Part shown: positions 42,289 to 50,771 of the stretch, one piece after another
Position numbering within the stretch: the stretch's first letter is position 1
Layout of the letters: every line of letters begins with the position of its first letter
Source of the DNA: Afipia sp.
GTDB taxonomy: Bacteria > Pseudomonadota > Alphaproteobacteria > Rhizobiales > Xanthobacteraceae
Direction of reading: 5' to 3'
DNA: 64,000 nt
Assembly: GCA_024707075.1 (NCBI GenBank)
Contig: JANQAK010000004.1
Location: 124,001-188,000, forward strand
The notes under the pieces: generated by a model
What the model saw: only the letters and a program-made list of their open reading frames with translations
Databases searched by the model: none
Told to the model about the DNA's origin: nothing
Program-made: the position numbers and the translations under genes

Positions 42289-44098
42289 TCACGCCGTCTT
42301 CATGTTCGAGACCACCATTGTGGCCACGTCGGTGTATGTATTCACCAGCGGCCCCACGATGGCGTGCATGGCGTTCTTCGAGACCAGCGTGTCGTGCAGC
42401 ACCAGATGATCGATGCCGGTGGTCAGGAAACAGATCACGGCGTCGCGCGGCGTCTCGATGATCGGCTCGCCCTTCACGTTGAATGACGTGTTGATCAGAA
42501 CCGGTACGCCGGTGAGGGCGTCGAATTCCTTCAGCAGCCGATAAAGCATCGGATTGGTTTCGGCGCGCACGGTCTGCACGCGCGCGGTGCCGTCGACGTG
42601 GACGATGGCGGGAATCCGGTCACGCCATTCGGGGCGGACATTCTTGGCAATCAGCATGAAGGGTGAATCTTCCTCGCCCTCGAACACGTCCTTTGCGCGC
42701 TCGTAAAGCACGATCGGGGCGAACGGCCGGAACGGCTGGCGATGCTTGACGCGGCTGTTCAGGATGTCCTTCATCTCGGGCTTGCGCGGATCGGCGATCA
42801 GGCTGCGATTGCCGAGCGCCCGCGGCCGAATTCGGAACGGTCCTGAAACCAGCCGATCACTTTCTGGTCGGCGAGAAGTTTCGCGGTGTCTTTGGCGATG
42901 TCGTCGCTTCTGGTTTGCGTGGTCTGCACGCGAACCAGAGATTTGCCCAGCGCCTTGGCCACATCCGTGTCGGAATAGCGCTTGCCGACATAGGAGTGCT
43001 TCATCTCGAAGGAGCGGGGCTGCTTCAGGATTTCATGCCAGCCGTAATAGGCGCAGCCGATGGCAATGCCGTCGTCGCCGGCGGCCGGTTGAATCCAGAC
43101 GTTCGGAAAGCCACCCTCGCGGGCGATGCGGCCGTTGGCGACGCAGTTCAGCGCGACACCTCCGGCGATGCAGAGATTTCTTGCGCCCGTGGTTTCGCGC
43201 AGCCACGCCGTGCGCGCGAGCAGCACCTTCTCGGTATCGTCCTGAACGCGCCAGGCGACATCCTCCCAGTGCTTCATCGACGGGCTGTTCTCCCATTTCT
43301 GATCGGGGTCCGGCACGTAAGGCTTGTTGAGTTCGGCGGTCCAGCGCGGAACATCGAGCTTGTTGTCCTTGATGTGCATCAGCGGCTTGATGTTGCCATG
43401 GCGACCGTAAGGCGCGAGCCCCATCAACTCGCCGCACTTGTTCCAGTCGCCGAAGACATAGGTAGAGGCGCGGCTGTAGAGCGCGCCGAGGCCCGGCATG
43501 TTGTAGAATTCGTCACTGAGGAAACCGCGGTCCGGCTCCATCCAGACTTTCTTCAGGCATTCGAGTTTCGTTCCGGAAAATTTGTAATAGCTCTCCGACT
43601 CGCGGGCCAACGGCGTCGCGGTGTCGGTTTCGGAAATGGTTCGTTGACGTCGGATCGATAGCTTCCGACGCCGTCCACGATCATGATCGCGCCGTCCTCG
43701 TAAGGGGAGACGGCGAATGCGCTGTAGGCATGCGCGAGATGGTGTGAGATCGTCACGATCTTGTCGGAGTTCGACCGGAACCACGGATGCACCTTCGCCT
43801 CGGCGCGTTCGTAATCCGGCAGGAAGCCCGGCAGATCCTGATACATCAGCCGCTCTTCCATTTCAGGAACGGGCAGGATGTAGCAATTGCGAACCACCAG
43901 ATCGACATCGTCCAGCGTGATGCCTTCGGCATCCAGACAATAGTCGATGACCTCCTTGTAGAAGCCGCTGGCATGCTTGTCGCGGGTGATGCGTTCTTTC
44001 GCAATCGCATAGGCGATCTCGCCATCCCGCAGCAGGCAGGCACTCACATCGTGGTCGTAAGTATTGAGGCCGAGGACGTAAGTATGTTTTTTTGACAT
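42289..44098 (-). pseudogene. Carbamoyltransferase (NodU/TobZ-type), broken by two one-base frameshifts
   Basis: Three consecutive frames give one carbamoyltransferase. Frame one (start 44098) has the HSP70-like N-terminus and the conserved HHLAHAYSAF. At about 43632 the frame shifts (EPFP continues as ETDTATP in the next frame). Frame two carries GARNLCIAGGVALNCVANG. At about 42825 a second shift turns EFGPRALGNRS into a stop. Frame three holds the C-terminal domain with VLINTSFNVKGEPI and runs to 42289. Each lesion equals the loss of one base. The intact enzyme would transfer a carbamoyl group to an unknown, probably sugar-like, substrate. A shared sequence-error explanation is possible, since nusG is also shifted. 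Confidence 0.8.
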
Positions 44099-44427
44099 TG
44101 ACCGGCTTTCGGAAGCGGACGGGTTACGCATTTAGTGATGAAAAACGCCTGGAAGGTTCAAGAATATCTCGCAATTGCGAACGCAATCACGGTTCATTCC
44201 GCATTCATCCTTCGGTCAGCATAGTGTGTGGCAACATGAAGACAATGTTGGCGTTTTCCGGAACTTTGGGTGCAAGGCATTGTTATGCTGCACCGGGCGG
44301 TTGCTTGACCGATGAGGCGACTTGCTTCTAGTCTGCAAATGGATGACTCGCGTGATACTCCGTTATTCGGACTATCGATCTTGAGGACGTGCCTGAACGG
44401 GACGCAGGCCTGACACGACACACGCGA

Positions 44428-44448
44428 AGAAGCGCTCAAGGCGCTTCT
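44428..44448 (+). promoter_or_regulatory. Hairpin just before the Shine-Dalgarno of the Gly/Arg-rich gene
   Basis: Perfect 8-base stem AGAAGCGC / GCGCTTCT (44428-44435 and 44441-44448) with a 5-base loop. The GGAGG Shine-Dalgarno follows eight bases later, so the hairpin may protect the mRNA 5' end or affect ribosome access. Confidence 0.5.
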
Positions 44449-44465
44449 CGGAACTGGAGGTTTAT

Positions 44466-44765
44466 ATGGCCCAAAACACGACACGTTCGAACTTCTTCAA
44501 GCGCAGCCTGGCGGCAATCGCCTTGGTGCTGATCTATTCGTTCAGTCTCATCGGTTCATCGCTGCTCGTATCGGCGGCGACGTCGACGACGGCGGAAGCC
44601 CGTGGCCGAGGTCGTGGCGGCGGTGGCGGGCGTGGCCGCGGTGGTGGCTGGGCCCGTGGTCGCGGACGCGGCTATGGTCGTGGTCGGGGCTATGGCTTCG
44701 TTGCTCCGATGGTGCGCGGCTGCTACTGGAGCCCGCGCTGGGGCCGGACCATCTGCCCGTATTGA
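44466..44765 (+). CDS. Secreted Gly/Arg-rich small protein
   Basis: A 99-residue protein with a strong GGAGG Shine-Dalgarno. Residues 1-44 form a long signal peptide (LAAIALVLIYSFSLIGSSLLVSA and a final TAEA). The mature part is dominated by G-R-G-R-G-G repeats (about 45-75) and closes with a short segment holding two Cys (GCYWSPRWGRTICPY). Such proteins are common in Bradyrhizobium relatives without known function; the basic, flexible character suggests cell-envelope or surface binding. A hairpin precedes it and a terminator follows. Confidence 0.7.
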   Translation: MAQNTTRSNFFKRSLAAIALVLIYSFSLIGSSLLVSAATSTTAEARGRGRGGGGGRGRGGGWARGRGRGYGRGRGYGFVAPMVRGCYWSPRWGRTICPY

Positions 44766-44806
44766 TCGGCTGAAAGCTCGGACAGAAAGCGAGCAGCAAT
44801 ACATTC

Positions 44807-44844
44807 AGAGGCGCGGCGGTTTCCGTCGCGCCTCTTGGCTTTTT
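44807..44844 (+). terminator. Rho-independent terminator of the Gly/Arg-rich gene
   Basis: Stem AGAGGCGCGGCGG (44807-44819) pairs with CCGTCGCGCCTCT (44823-44835), with one G-T wobble and a TTT loop, and is followed by a T-rich run ending at 44844. Confidence 0.75.
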
Positions 44845-44898
44845 GAAGGCCGTCAGCGGCCCACGATGTGAGATGTCGGCGGCGGCGCGGGAGATGTC

Positions 44899-45579
44899 TC
44901 AGGACTTCCGGGAGCCTGACGCACGGACAGCAATCGGTGCAGCCGTGGCGCTACCCACCAATGCGACTTTCGCGACCGCCACGATCCGCCGGATGATGTC
45001 GTCGGTGTCGTTGAGATCGCATAATCCCCCCGAGAGTTTTTTCAGCCGCTCACTGTCGGTCACGGTCTGCCGGATCATCGCCAGCGCGAAGTGCAGGCCC
45101 CAATAGATATCGACCTCGTCGCGATGGGGCAGGGCCAGGCGAAGCGCCGTCGCAAATCGCTGAAGATGCCGGAATTCGCGGTCGACGATCTTCTTGATCG
45201 GCGGCACGGTTTCAACCGACGCTCTGGTCATGAAACGGGCCGCCGCCGAGCGTTGCAGATCGGGGCTGAGGCACCAGCGCAGCGGCGGTCCCACCAGCGC
45301 GAGCAGGATCGCCTCGACGCTCGGCCGCCCGCCGCCTTCCAGCTCCGCGGCCTTCAACTCGGCAAACCGCTCGCGGTTCAGCACCGTGGTGCGGCTGATG
45401 AACAGTTCGGCGAGCAGTTCGTCCTTGGAGCCGAAATGATAGTTCACCGCGGCAAGATTGACGCCGGCCGCGGCAACGATGTCGCGCATCGTGACTTCGC
45501 CGAAGCTGCGTTCCGCCCAGAGCATCTCGGCGGCAGTAAGGATGGCGGTTTTTGTCTGATCGCTCGACATCGAAGCCAT
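44899..45579 (-). CDS. TetR-family transcriptional regulator
   Basis: A 226-residue TetR-type repressor with an N-terminal helix-turn-helix (about residues 12-58, MRDIVAAAGVNLAAVNYHFGSKDELL) and a C-terminal ligand domain. It is divergent from the acyl-CoA dehydrogenase operon, a typical arrangement for repressors of acyl-CoA or fatty-acid catabolism that respond to an acyl-CoA. A 13-base inverted repeat between the two genes is the candidate operator. No lesions are visible. Confidence 0.9.
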   Translation of the reverse strand: MASMSSDQTKTAILTAAEMLWAERSFGEVTMRDIVAAAGVNLAAVNYHFGSKDELLAELFISRTTVLNRERFAELKAAELEGGGRPSVEAILLALVGPPLRWCLSPDLQRSAAARFMTRASVETVPPIKKIVDREFRHLQRFATALRLALPHRDEVDIYWGLHFALAMIRQTVTDSERLKKLSGGLCDLNDTDDIIRRIVAVAKVALVGSATAAPIAVRASGSRKS

Positions 45580-45633
45580 GCAAAAGTGAGAGGGGCCTGC
45601 TAAGGCGGGACTATTCCACGCTGCGAAACGAAA

Positions 45634-45691
45634 TCATACATTTGTTCGATCTGCGGTCCGATCGTACCTTGCCATTCAAACAAATGTATGA
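45634..45691. promoter_or_regulatory. Inverted repeat between TetR and acyl-CoA dehydrogenase genes
   Basis: Perfect 13-base inverted repeat, TCATACATTTGTT (45634-45646) and AACAAATGTATGA (45679-45691), with a 32-base spacer. The two arms are about three helical turns apart and would suit a TetR dimer or a pair of dimers controlling both directions. Confidence 0.7.
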
Positions 45692-45841
45692 AATCAACCT
45701 AGCAGCAAGATTGCTGCGCGGCAAGGCGGCTCACCGGCGACGAGACAATGTCAACAATGCTGACGTTGATTGTCCGGGTGGACAGCCGGTTGCGAGTGTT
45801 GCAAGACCTTTTCCAACTAACAAGCAAGAGAGGACCGTCCT

Positions 45842-47080
45842 ATGGATTTCACGATGTCTGATCGCCAGAAAGACTGGCTGAACCGCGTTTCGTCATTCAT
45901 GGACAAGCACGTTCGCCCGGCTGTTCCAATTTACCACGAGCAGGATTCCAAGGGCGAGCGCTGGAAGGTCATCCCGGTTCTTGAAGATCTGAAGAAGAAG
46001 GCGAAGGCCGAAGGCCTCTGGAACATGTTCATGCCGCCGTCGTCGCATGAAGACGACGAATTCCGCGGCGCGGGTCTCAGCAACCTCGAATACGCGCTGC
46101 TGGCCGAGCAGATGGGCCACATCTACTGGGCTTCGGAAGTGTTCAACTGCTCCGCGCCCGACACCGGCAACATGGAAGTGTTGATGCGTTATGCCAACAA
46201 GGAACAGAAGCGCCAGTGGCTGAAGCCGCTGATGAACGGCGAAATCCGCTCCGCGTTCCTGATGACCGAGCCGGCGGTGGCGTCGTCCGACGCGACCAAC
46301 ATCGAAACCAGCATCAAGCGCGACGGCGATCACTACGTCATCAACGGCCGCAAGTGGTGGTCGTCCGGCGTCGGTGATCCGCGCTGCAAGATCGCGATCC
46401 TGATGGGCAAGACGGACTTCAATGCGCCGAAGCATCAGCAGCAGTCGCAGATCCTGGTGCCGCTCGACTCGAAGGGCATCACCGTCGAGAAGATGCTGCC
46501 GGTGTTCGGTTTCGACGACGCGCCGCACGGCCACGCCCAGGTGCTGCTGGAGAACGTCCGCGTTCCGGTCGCCAACCTGCTGCTCGGCGAGGGCCGCGGC
46601 TTCGAGATCGCGCAGGGCCGTCTGGGCCCGGGCCGTATCCATCACTGCATGCGCACCATCGGCAAGGCCGAGGAAGCGCTGGAGAAGATGGTTCGCCGCC
46701 TGTCGTCGCGCACCGCGTTCGGCAAGAAGATCATCGAGCATTCGGTGTGGGAACAGCGCATCGGCGAAGCGCGCACCGACATCGAGATGACCCGTCTGCT
46801 GTGCCTCAAGGCCGCCGACATGATGGACAAGGTCGGCAACAAGACCGCTCAGCTCGAAATCGCGATGATCAAGGTCGCGGCGCCGAACATGGCGCTGAAG
46901 ATCATCGATCAGGCGATTCAGGCTTACGGCGGCGCGGGCGTTTCGGACGAGGCGGGTCTTGCGAAGGACTACGCCGGCATCCGCACGCTGCGTCTTGCAG
47001 ACGGCCCGGATGAAGTTCACAATCGTGCCATCGCACGCCTCGAGCTTCGCAAATACGCGAACGCTCCGGCTAAGCACTGA
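45842..47080 (+). CDS. Acyl-CoA dehydrogenase
   Basis: A 412-residue acyl-CoA dehydrogenase of the ACAD10/ACAD11-like group. It contains [33 protein letters not shown], the FAD-contact region [18 protein letters not shown], and the end [36 protein letters not shown], part of the active-site region. It oxidises an acyl-CoA at the alpha-beta bond, passing electrons to ETF. The gene starts a five-gene cluster whose second member is the aminoglycoside-phosphotransferase-like partner found fused to this enzyme in ACAD11-type proteins. Confidence 0.93.
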   Translation: MDFTMSDRQKDWLNRVSSFMDKHVRPAVPIYHEQDSKGERWKVIPVLEDLKKKAKAEGLWNMFMPPSSHEDDEFRGAGLSNLEYALLAEQMGHIYWASEVFNCSAPDTGNMEVLMRYANKEQKRQWLKPLMNGEIRSAFLMTEPAVASSDATNIETSIKRDGDHYVINGRKWWSSGVGDPRCKIAILMGKTDFNAPKHQQQSQILVPLDSKGITVEKMLPVFGFDDAPHGHAQVLLENVRVPVANLLLGEGRGFEIAQGRLGPGRIHHCMRTIGKAEEALEKMVRRLSSRTAFGKKIIEHSVWEQRIGEARTDIEMTRLLCLKAADMMDKVGNKTAQLEIAMIKVAAPNMALKIIDQAIQAYGGAGVSDEAGLAKDYAGIRTLRLADGPDEVHNRAIARLELRKYANAPAKH

Positions 47081-47093
47081 TTGGGAAGACAAT

Positions 47094-48155
47094 ATGGGTT
47101 TGGGTGTGAGGGACGACGCCGACTTCTCCGGCACCATGCCGGTGGAGGAGCGCCATCGTGTCGATGAAGCGAAGCTGGCCAGTTGGATGGCTTCTCATGT
47201 CGAAGGCTATGCGGGGCCATTGAAGGTCACGCAGTTCAAGGGCGGTCAGTCGAACCCGACGTACCGCCTCGACACACCCAAGACCTCCTACGTGATGCGG
47301 CGTAAGCCGTTCGGCAAACTTCTGCCGTCGGCTCACGCCGTGGATCGTGAGTTCAAAGTGATCGCGGCCCTTCATGCGCAGGGCTTTCCGGTCGCGCGCG
47401 CCTATGCGCTCTGCATGGACGACGCCGTGATCGGTGCGGCCTTCTACATCATGTCGATGGAAGAGGGGCGCGTGTTCTGGAATCCGACGCTGCCGAACCT
47501 CCCGCCGGCCGAACGGCACGCGGTGTTCACCTCGAAGATCGAAACGCTGGCGAAGCTGCACAGCTACGATCCGGAAAAAATCGGCCTCGGCGATTTCGGC
47601 AAGCCGGGAAATTATTTCGCGCGCCAGGTCGATCGCTGGACCAAGCAATACGTCGCCTCCGAAACCGATCCTATACCGGAAATGAACAAGCTGATGGAGT
47701 GGCTCCCGAAGACGGTGCCGCAGCAGCAGCGCGTGTCCGTCGTGCATGGCGACTATCGTCTCGACAACATGATCTTTTATGCCGAAAAGCCGCAGGTGAA
47801 GGCCGTGCTCGATTGGGAACTGTCGACGCTGGGCGATCCGATGGCGGACTTCACCTATCTGCTGATGCAGTGGGTGATGCCGGGCCTCGAGGGTGCCGAC
47901 TTCAAGGCGCTGAACATTCCGACCATGGAAGAGGCCGAGCAAATTTACTGCAAGGCTTCGGGGATATCGTCGATTCCCGACCTTAACTGGTACTTCTCCT
48001 ACAACCTGTTTCGGCTCGCCGGCATCGTGCAGGGCATCGCCAAGCGCATCGTGGACGGCACTGCCTCGAACGCCAAGGCGGCTGAGTCGGCGGCGCGCCG
48101 TATTCCGCTGGCGCAGGCGTCATGGAAATACGCCCAACTGGCGGGTGCAAGCTAA
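47094..48155 (+). CDS. Phosphotransferase family protein (APH-like, acyl-CoA catabolism)
   Basis: A 353-residue kinase-fold protein with the APH signature VVHGDYRLDNMIF (Brenner motif) and VKAVLDWELSTLGDPMADF. It corresponds to the N-terminal domain of ACAD11-like enzymes, which phosphorylate 4-hydroxyacyl-CoAs before their conversion to 3-hydroxyacyl-CoAs. It follows the dehydrogenase by 13 bases, and the two together may catabolise 4-hydroxy acids such as levulinate-type substrates; this is inference from the known pairing. The ATG at 47094 fits the family. Confidence 0.9.
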   Translation: MGLGVRDDADFSGTMPVEERHRVDEAKLASWMASHVEGYAGPLKVTQFKGGQSNPTYRLDTPKTSYVMRRKPFGKLLPSAHAVDREFKVIAALHAQGFPVARAYALCMDDAVIGAAFYIMSMEEGRVFWNPTLPNLPPAERHAVFTSKIETLAKLHSYDPEKIGLGDFGKPGNYFARQVDRWTKQYVASETDPIPEMNKLMEWLPKTVPQQQRVSVVHGDYRLDNMIFYAEKPQVKAVLDWELSTLGDPMADFTYLLMQWVMPGLEGADFKALNIPTMEEAEQIYCKASGISSIPDLNWYFSYNLFRLAGIVQGIAKRIVDGTASNAKAAESAARRIPLAQASWKYAQLAGAS

Positions 48156-48225
48156 GCATCATCAATCAAACGATGTGACGGTGCGCGCCGCGCCTGTCGC
48201 TTCATCAGAAACGCTGGAGAACGTC

Positions 48226-49011
48226 ATGGGTCGCCTTGAGGGCAAGTCCGTTATCATCACCGGCGCAGGCAGCGGCATAGGCCGCGCCGCGTCGCTGCTG
48301 TTCACGAGGGAAGGCGCCAAGCTGATCGCGGTCGACAAGACCGAGGGCGTCAAGGAGACCGTCGATCAGGTCCGCAAGGCGGGCGGCACCGCCGAAGCGG
48401 TGATCGCGGATGCGGGTTCGGAAAGCGACGTGAAGGCCTATATCGCGAAAGCGATCTCGGCCTACGGCAAGCTCGATGTGATCTGGGCCAACGCGGGCAT
48501 CAGCGGCGGCTTGATCCCGCTCTCGGAGCAGACACCGGAACACTGGCAGGAGATTTTGCGCGTCAATCTGATCGGTCCGTTCCTCGCAGTGAAGTATTCC
48601 ATTCCGCATCTGGTGAAGCAGGGGCACGGCGCGATCGTCTGCACGGCCTCCGTCGCGGGATTGAAGTCCGGCGCCAGCGGCCATCCCTATGCCGCGAGCA
48701 AGGCGGGTGTCATCAGCCTGGTGCAGACCACGGCGTATTCTCTGTCGGGAACGGGCGTTCGCATCAATGCCGTGTGCCCGGGACTGATCGAAACCGGCAT
48801 GACCAAACCGATTTTCGACAATGCGAAGGAACGCGGCACCGACAGCAAGATCGGCCAGCTCAATCCGCTGAAGCGTGCGGGTCAGCCCCACGAACTCGCG
48901 GCGATGGGACTGTTCCTCGCCAGCGACGAAGCGTCCTATGTCAACGGGCAGGCGTTCCCGGTCGACGGCGGTCTCACCGCGTCGATGCCATACGCCGGCA
49001 AGCCGATCTGA
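48226..49011 (+). CDS. Short-chain dehydrogenase/reductase
   Basis: A 261-residue classical SDR with TGAGSGIG (12-19), N-A-G (89-91), catalytic S142, Y155 and K159, and a C-terminal end with NGQAFPVDGG. It probably acts on a hydroxyacyl-CoA or related alcohol in the acyl catabolism operon. The ATG at 48226 is the family-consistent start; the frame runs further back only through the intergenic space after the phosphotransferase gene. Confidence 0.9.
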   Translation: MGRLEGKSVIITGAGSGIGRAASLLFTREGAKLIAVDKTEGVKETVDQVRKAGGTAEAVIADAGSESDVKAYIAKAISAYGKLDVIWANAGISGGLIPLSEQTPEHWQEILRVNLIGPFLAVKYSIPHLVKQGHGAIVCTASVAGLKSGASGHPYAASKAGVISLVQTTAYSLSGTGVRINAVCPGLIETGMTKPIFDNAKERGTDSKIGQLNPLKRAGQPHELAAMGLFLASDEASYVNGQAFPVDGGLTASMPYAGKPI

Positions 49012-49027
49012 ACAAAAGACACTCATC

Positions 49028-49765
49028 ATGTCGAACTCACCCGCCAAACCGTTCGTCGCGCAGCACGCCGTACCAGTGGGCGTGACATCGACGCGGTGGT
49101 GGTGGGTGCGCCATGCGCCGGTACGTGAGGACGGCGGGAATATCTACGGCCAGTACGACATCGGCTGCGACACCAGCGACACGGTTGTCTTCAAAGGCGT
49201 CGCGAAATTCCTGCCGCGAGATGCGGTGTGGTTTTCGAGCAACCTCAAGCGCACCCATCAGACGGCTGAGGCAATCTGGGCGGCGGGATTGCCGAAGCCC
49301 GACCGGATGCACCACGACAAGGCCTTCGCCGAGCAGGATCTTGGCGAGTGGCAGGGCATGAACCGCGCCGCGTTCTTTGCGGCGCGTCCGGCGTCGATTG
49401 CGAGCTACTGGTTCGCGCCCGCGCATGAACGCGCGCCGGGCGGCGAGAGCTTCAACGATCTGTTCGAGCGGACGGTGGCGGGGATCAGGCGGATCAACGA
49501 GGCGCATGCCGGCAGCGACATTGTTTGCGTGTCGCACGGCGGCCCGATCAAGGCGGCGATCGCGTTAGCGCTCGGACTTGAGGCCGGTGCGGGATTCGCC
49601 TTCACCATCGACAATTGCTCCGTGACGCGGCTCGATCATCTCGCGAGCGACGGCCACAGCGGCTGGCGCGTGCCGATGATCAACCAGCAGCCGTGGATCG
49701 CCAGCCACACCCACGACGCCATGCATCAGCCGGCCGGGCCGGAAATCACCAACAAGCTCGGATAA
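49028..49765 (+). CDS. Histidine phosphatase family protein
   Basis: A 245-residue phosphoglycerate-mutase-like phosphatase. The RH signature (R28-H29, in WWVRHAPVRED) is near the N-terminus, and the second His lies in CVSHGGPIKAAIALALG. The SNLKRTHQTAEAIW block supplies another catalytic Arg. It lies 16 bases after the SDR gene and is likely cotranscribed. A role in removing the phosphate added by the neighbouring phosphotransferase is attractive but is speculation. Confidence 0.87.
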   Translation: MSNSPAKPFVAQHAVPVGVTSTRWWWVRHAPVREDGGNIYGQYDIGCDTSDTVVFKGVAKFLPRDAVWFSSNLKRTHQTAEAIWAAGLPKPDRMHHDKAFAEQDLGEWQGMNRAAFFAARPASIASYWFAPAHERAPGGESFNDLFERTVAGIRRINEAHAGSDIVCVSHGGPIKAAIALALGLEAGAGFAFTIDNCSVTRLDHLASDGHSGWRVPMINQQPWIASHTHDAMHQPAGPEITNKLG

Positions 49766-49775
49766 AGTGCATCGT

Positions 49776-49859
49776 CATGGCCGGGCTTGTCCCGGCCATC
49801 CACGTCTTGAGAACGTCGAAGTAAGACGAGGAAACCCGCGACAAGCGCGGGCATGACGA
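49776..49859. repeat. Palindromic intergenic repeat, copy A
   Basis: Hairpin ATGGCCGGG / CCCGGCCAT (49777-49799, loop CTTGT) faces a second hairpin CCCGCG / CGCGGG (49835-49851, loop ACAAG), the two halves forming one large imperfect palindrome bounded by TCATG and CATGA. The style is that of the REP-like repeats of Bradyrhizobium relatives. Confidence 0.7.
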
Positions 49860-49885
49860 ACAATAGATCAAATGGGAGGATAGAA

Positions 49886-50653
49886 ATGACCTTGTTCGAC
49901 ATGACCGGAAAATCGGCCGTCATCACTGGTTCGACGAAAGGCATCGGCCGCGCCATCGCGGAACGCATGGTGGAGCATGGCGCGAAGGTCGTGATTTCGT
50001 CGCGTAAGCAGGATCAGTGCGATCAGGTGGCGAAAGAGATCAACGACAGGTTCGGCAAGGGCAAGGCGATCGCCATTGCCGCGAACATCTCCAGCAAGGA
50101 AAATCTCCAGAACCTCGTCGACGAGAGCAACAAGGCCTACGGCAAGATCGACGTGCTGATCTGCAACGCGGCGTCGAATCCTTACTACGGGCCGCTTGCC
50201 GGAATTTCTGACGACCAGTTCAACAAGATTCTCAGCAACAACATTGTCGCCAACAACTGGATCATCAGCATGGTGGTGCCGCAGATGATCGCGCGCAAGG
50301 ACGGCTCGATCATCATCGTCTCGTCCATCGGCGGCCTGAAAGGTTCGACCATTCTCGGCGCCTATGCGATCTCGAAGGCGGCGGACATGCAACTCGCGCG
50401 CAATCTCGCCTGCGAATACGGTCCGCACAATGTGCGTGTGAACTGCATCGCGCCGGGCCTCATCAAGACCGATTTCGCCAAGGCGCTGTGGGACAATCCG
50501 GAGAACCTCAAGGCGTCCACCGCGCGCTCGCCGCTGCTGCGCATCGGCATTCCGGACGAGATCGCGGGCGCGGCGGTGTTCCTCGGCTCGGCCGCGGGCA
50601 ACTTCATGACCGGGCAGTCGATGGTGATCGACGGCGGCGCGACGATTAGTTGA
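49886..50653 (+). CDS. Short-chain dehydrogenase/reductase
   Basis: A 255-residue SDR with TGSTKGIG (14-21), N-A-A (94-96), catalytic S146/S147, Y160 and K164, and an end with GQSMVIDGGATIS. Start at the ATG at 49886, preceded by GGGAGGA. It is the last plus-strand gene of the acyl catabolism cluster, separated from it by repeat copy A. The substrate is unknown; a 3-hydroxyacyl-CoA or similar alcohol is likely. Confidence 0.9.
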   Translation: MTLFDMTGKSAVITGSTKGIGRAIAERMVEHGAKVVISSRKQDQCDQVAKEINDRFGKGKAIAIAANISSKENLQNLVDESNKAYGKIDVLICNAASNPYYGPLAGISDDQFNKILSNNIVANNWIISMVVPQMIARKDGSIIIVSSIGGLKGSTILGAYAISKAADMQLARNLACEYGPHNVRVNCIAPGLIKTDFAKALWDNPENLKASTARSPLLRIGIPDEIAGAAVFLGSAAGNFMTGQSMVIDGGATIS

Positions 50654-50675
50654 GGAACTGCCTCAACATAAAGTT

Positions 50676-50758
50676 GTCATGCGCGGGCTTGACCCGCGCA
50701 TCCATCTGAAAAGATTTTATTGAGAAGATGGATTGCCGGGTCAAGCCCGGCAATGACA
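50676..50758. repeat. Palindromic intergenic repeat, copy B
   Basis: Same type as copy A. Left half TGTCATGCGCGGGCTTGA with CCGCGCATCCATCT (50676-50707), right half AGATGGATTGCCGGG and TCAAGCCCGGCAATGACA (50726-50758). The halves are mutually inverted, so a cruciform or large RNA hairpin is possible between two convergent genes. Confidence 0.7.
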
Positions 50759-50771
50759 TATCGGAGATGTC

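Noticed and set aside
42798..43784. Middle carbamoyltransferase frame as a separate gene
   Set aside because: Its first ~55 residues are out-of-frame Arg-rich sequence; the rest continues the same enzyme as the flanking frames, so it is one broken gene.
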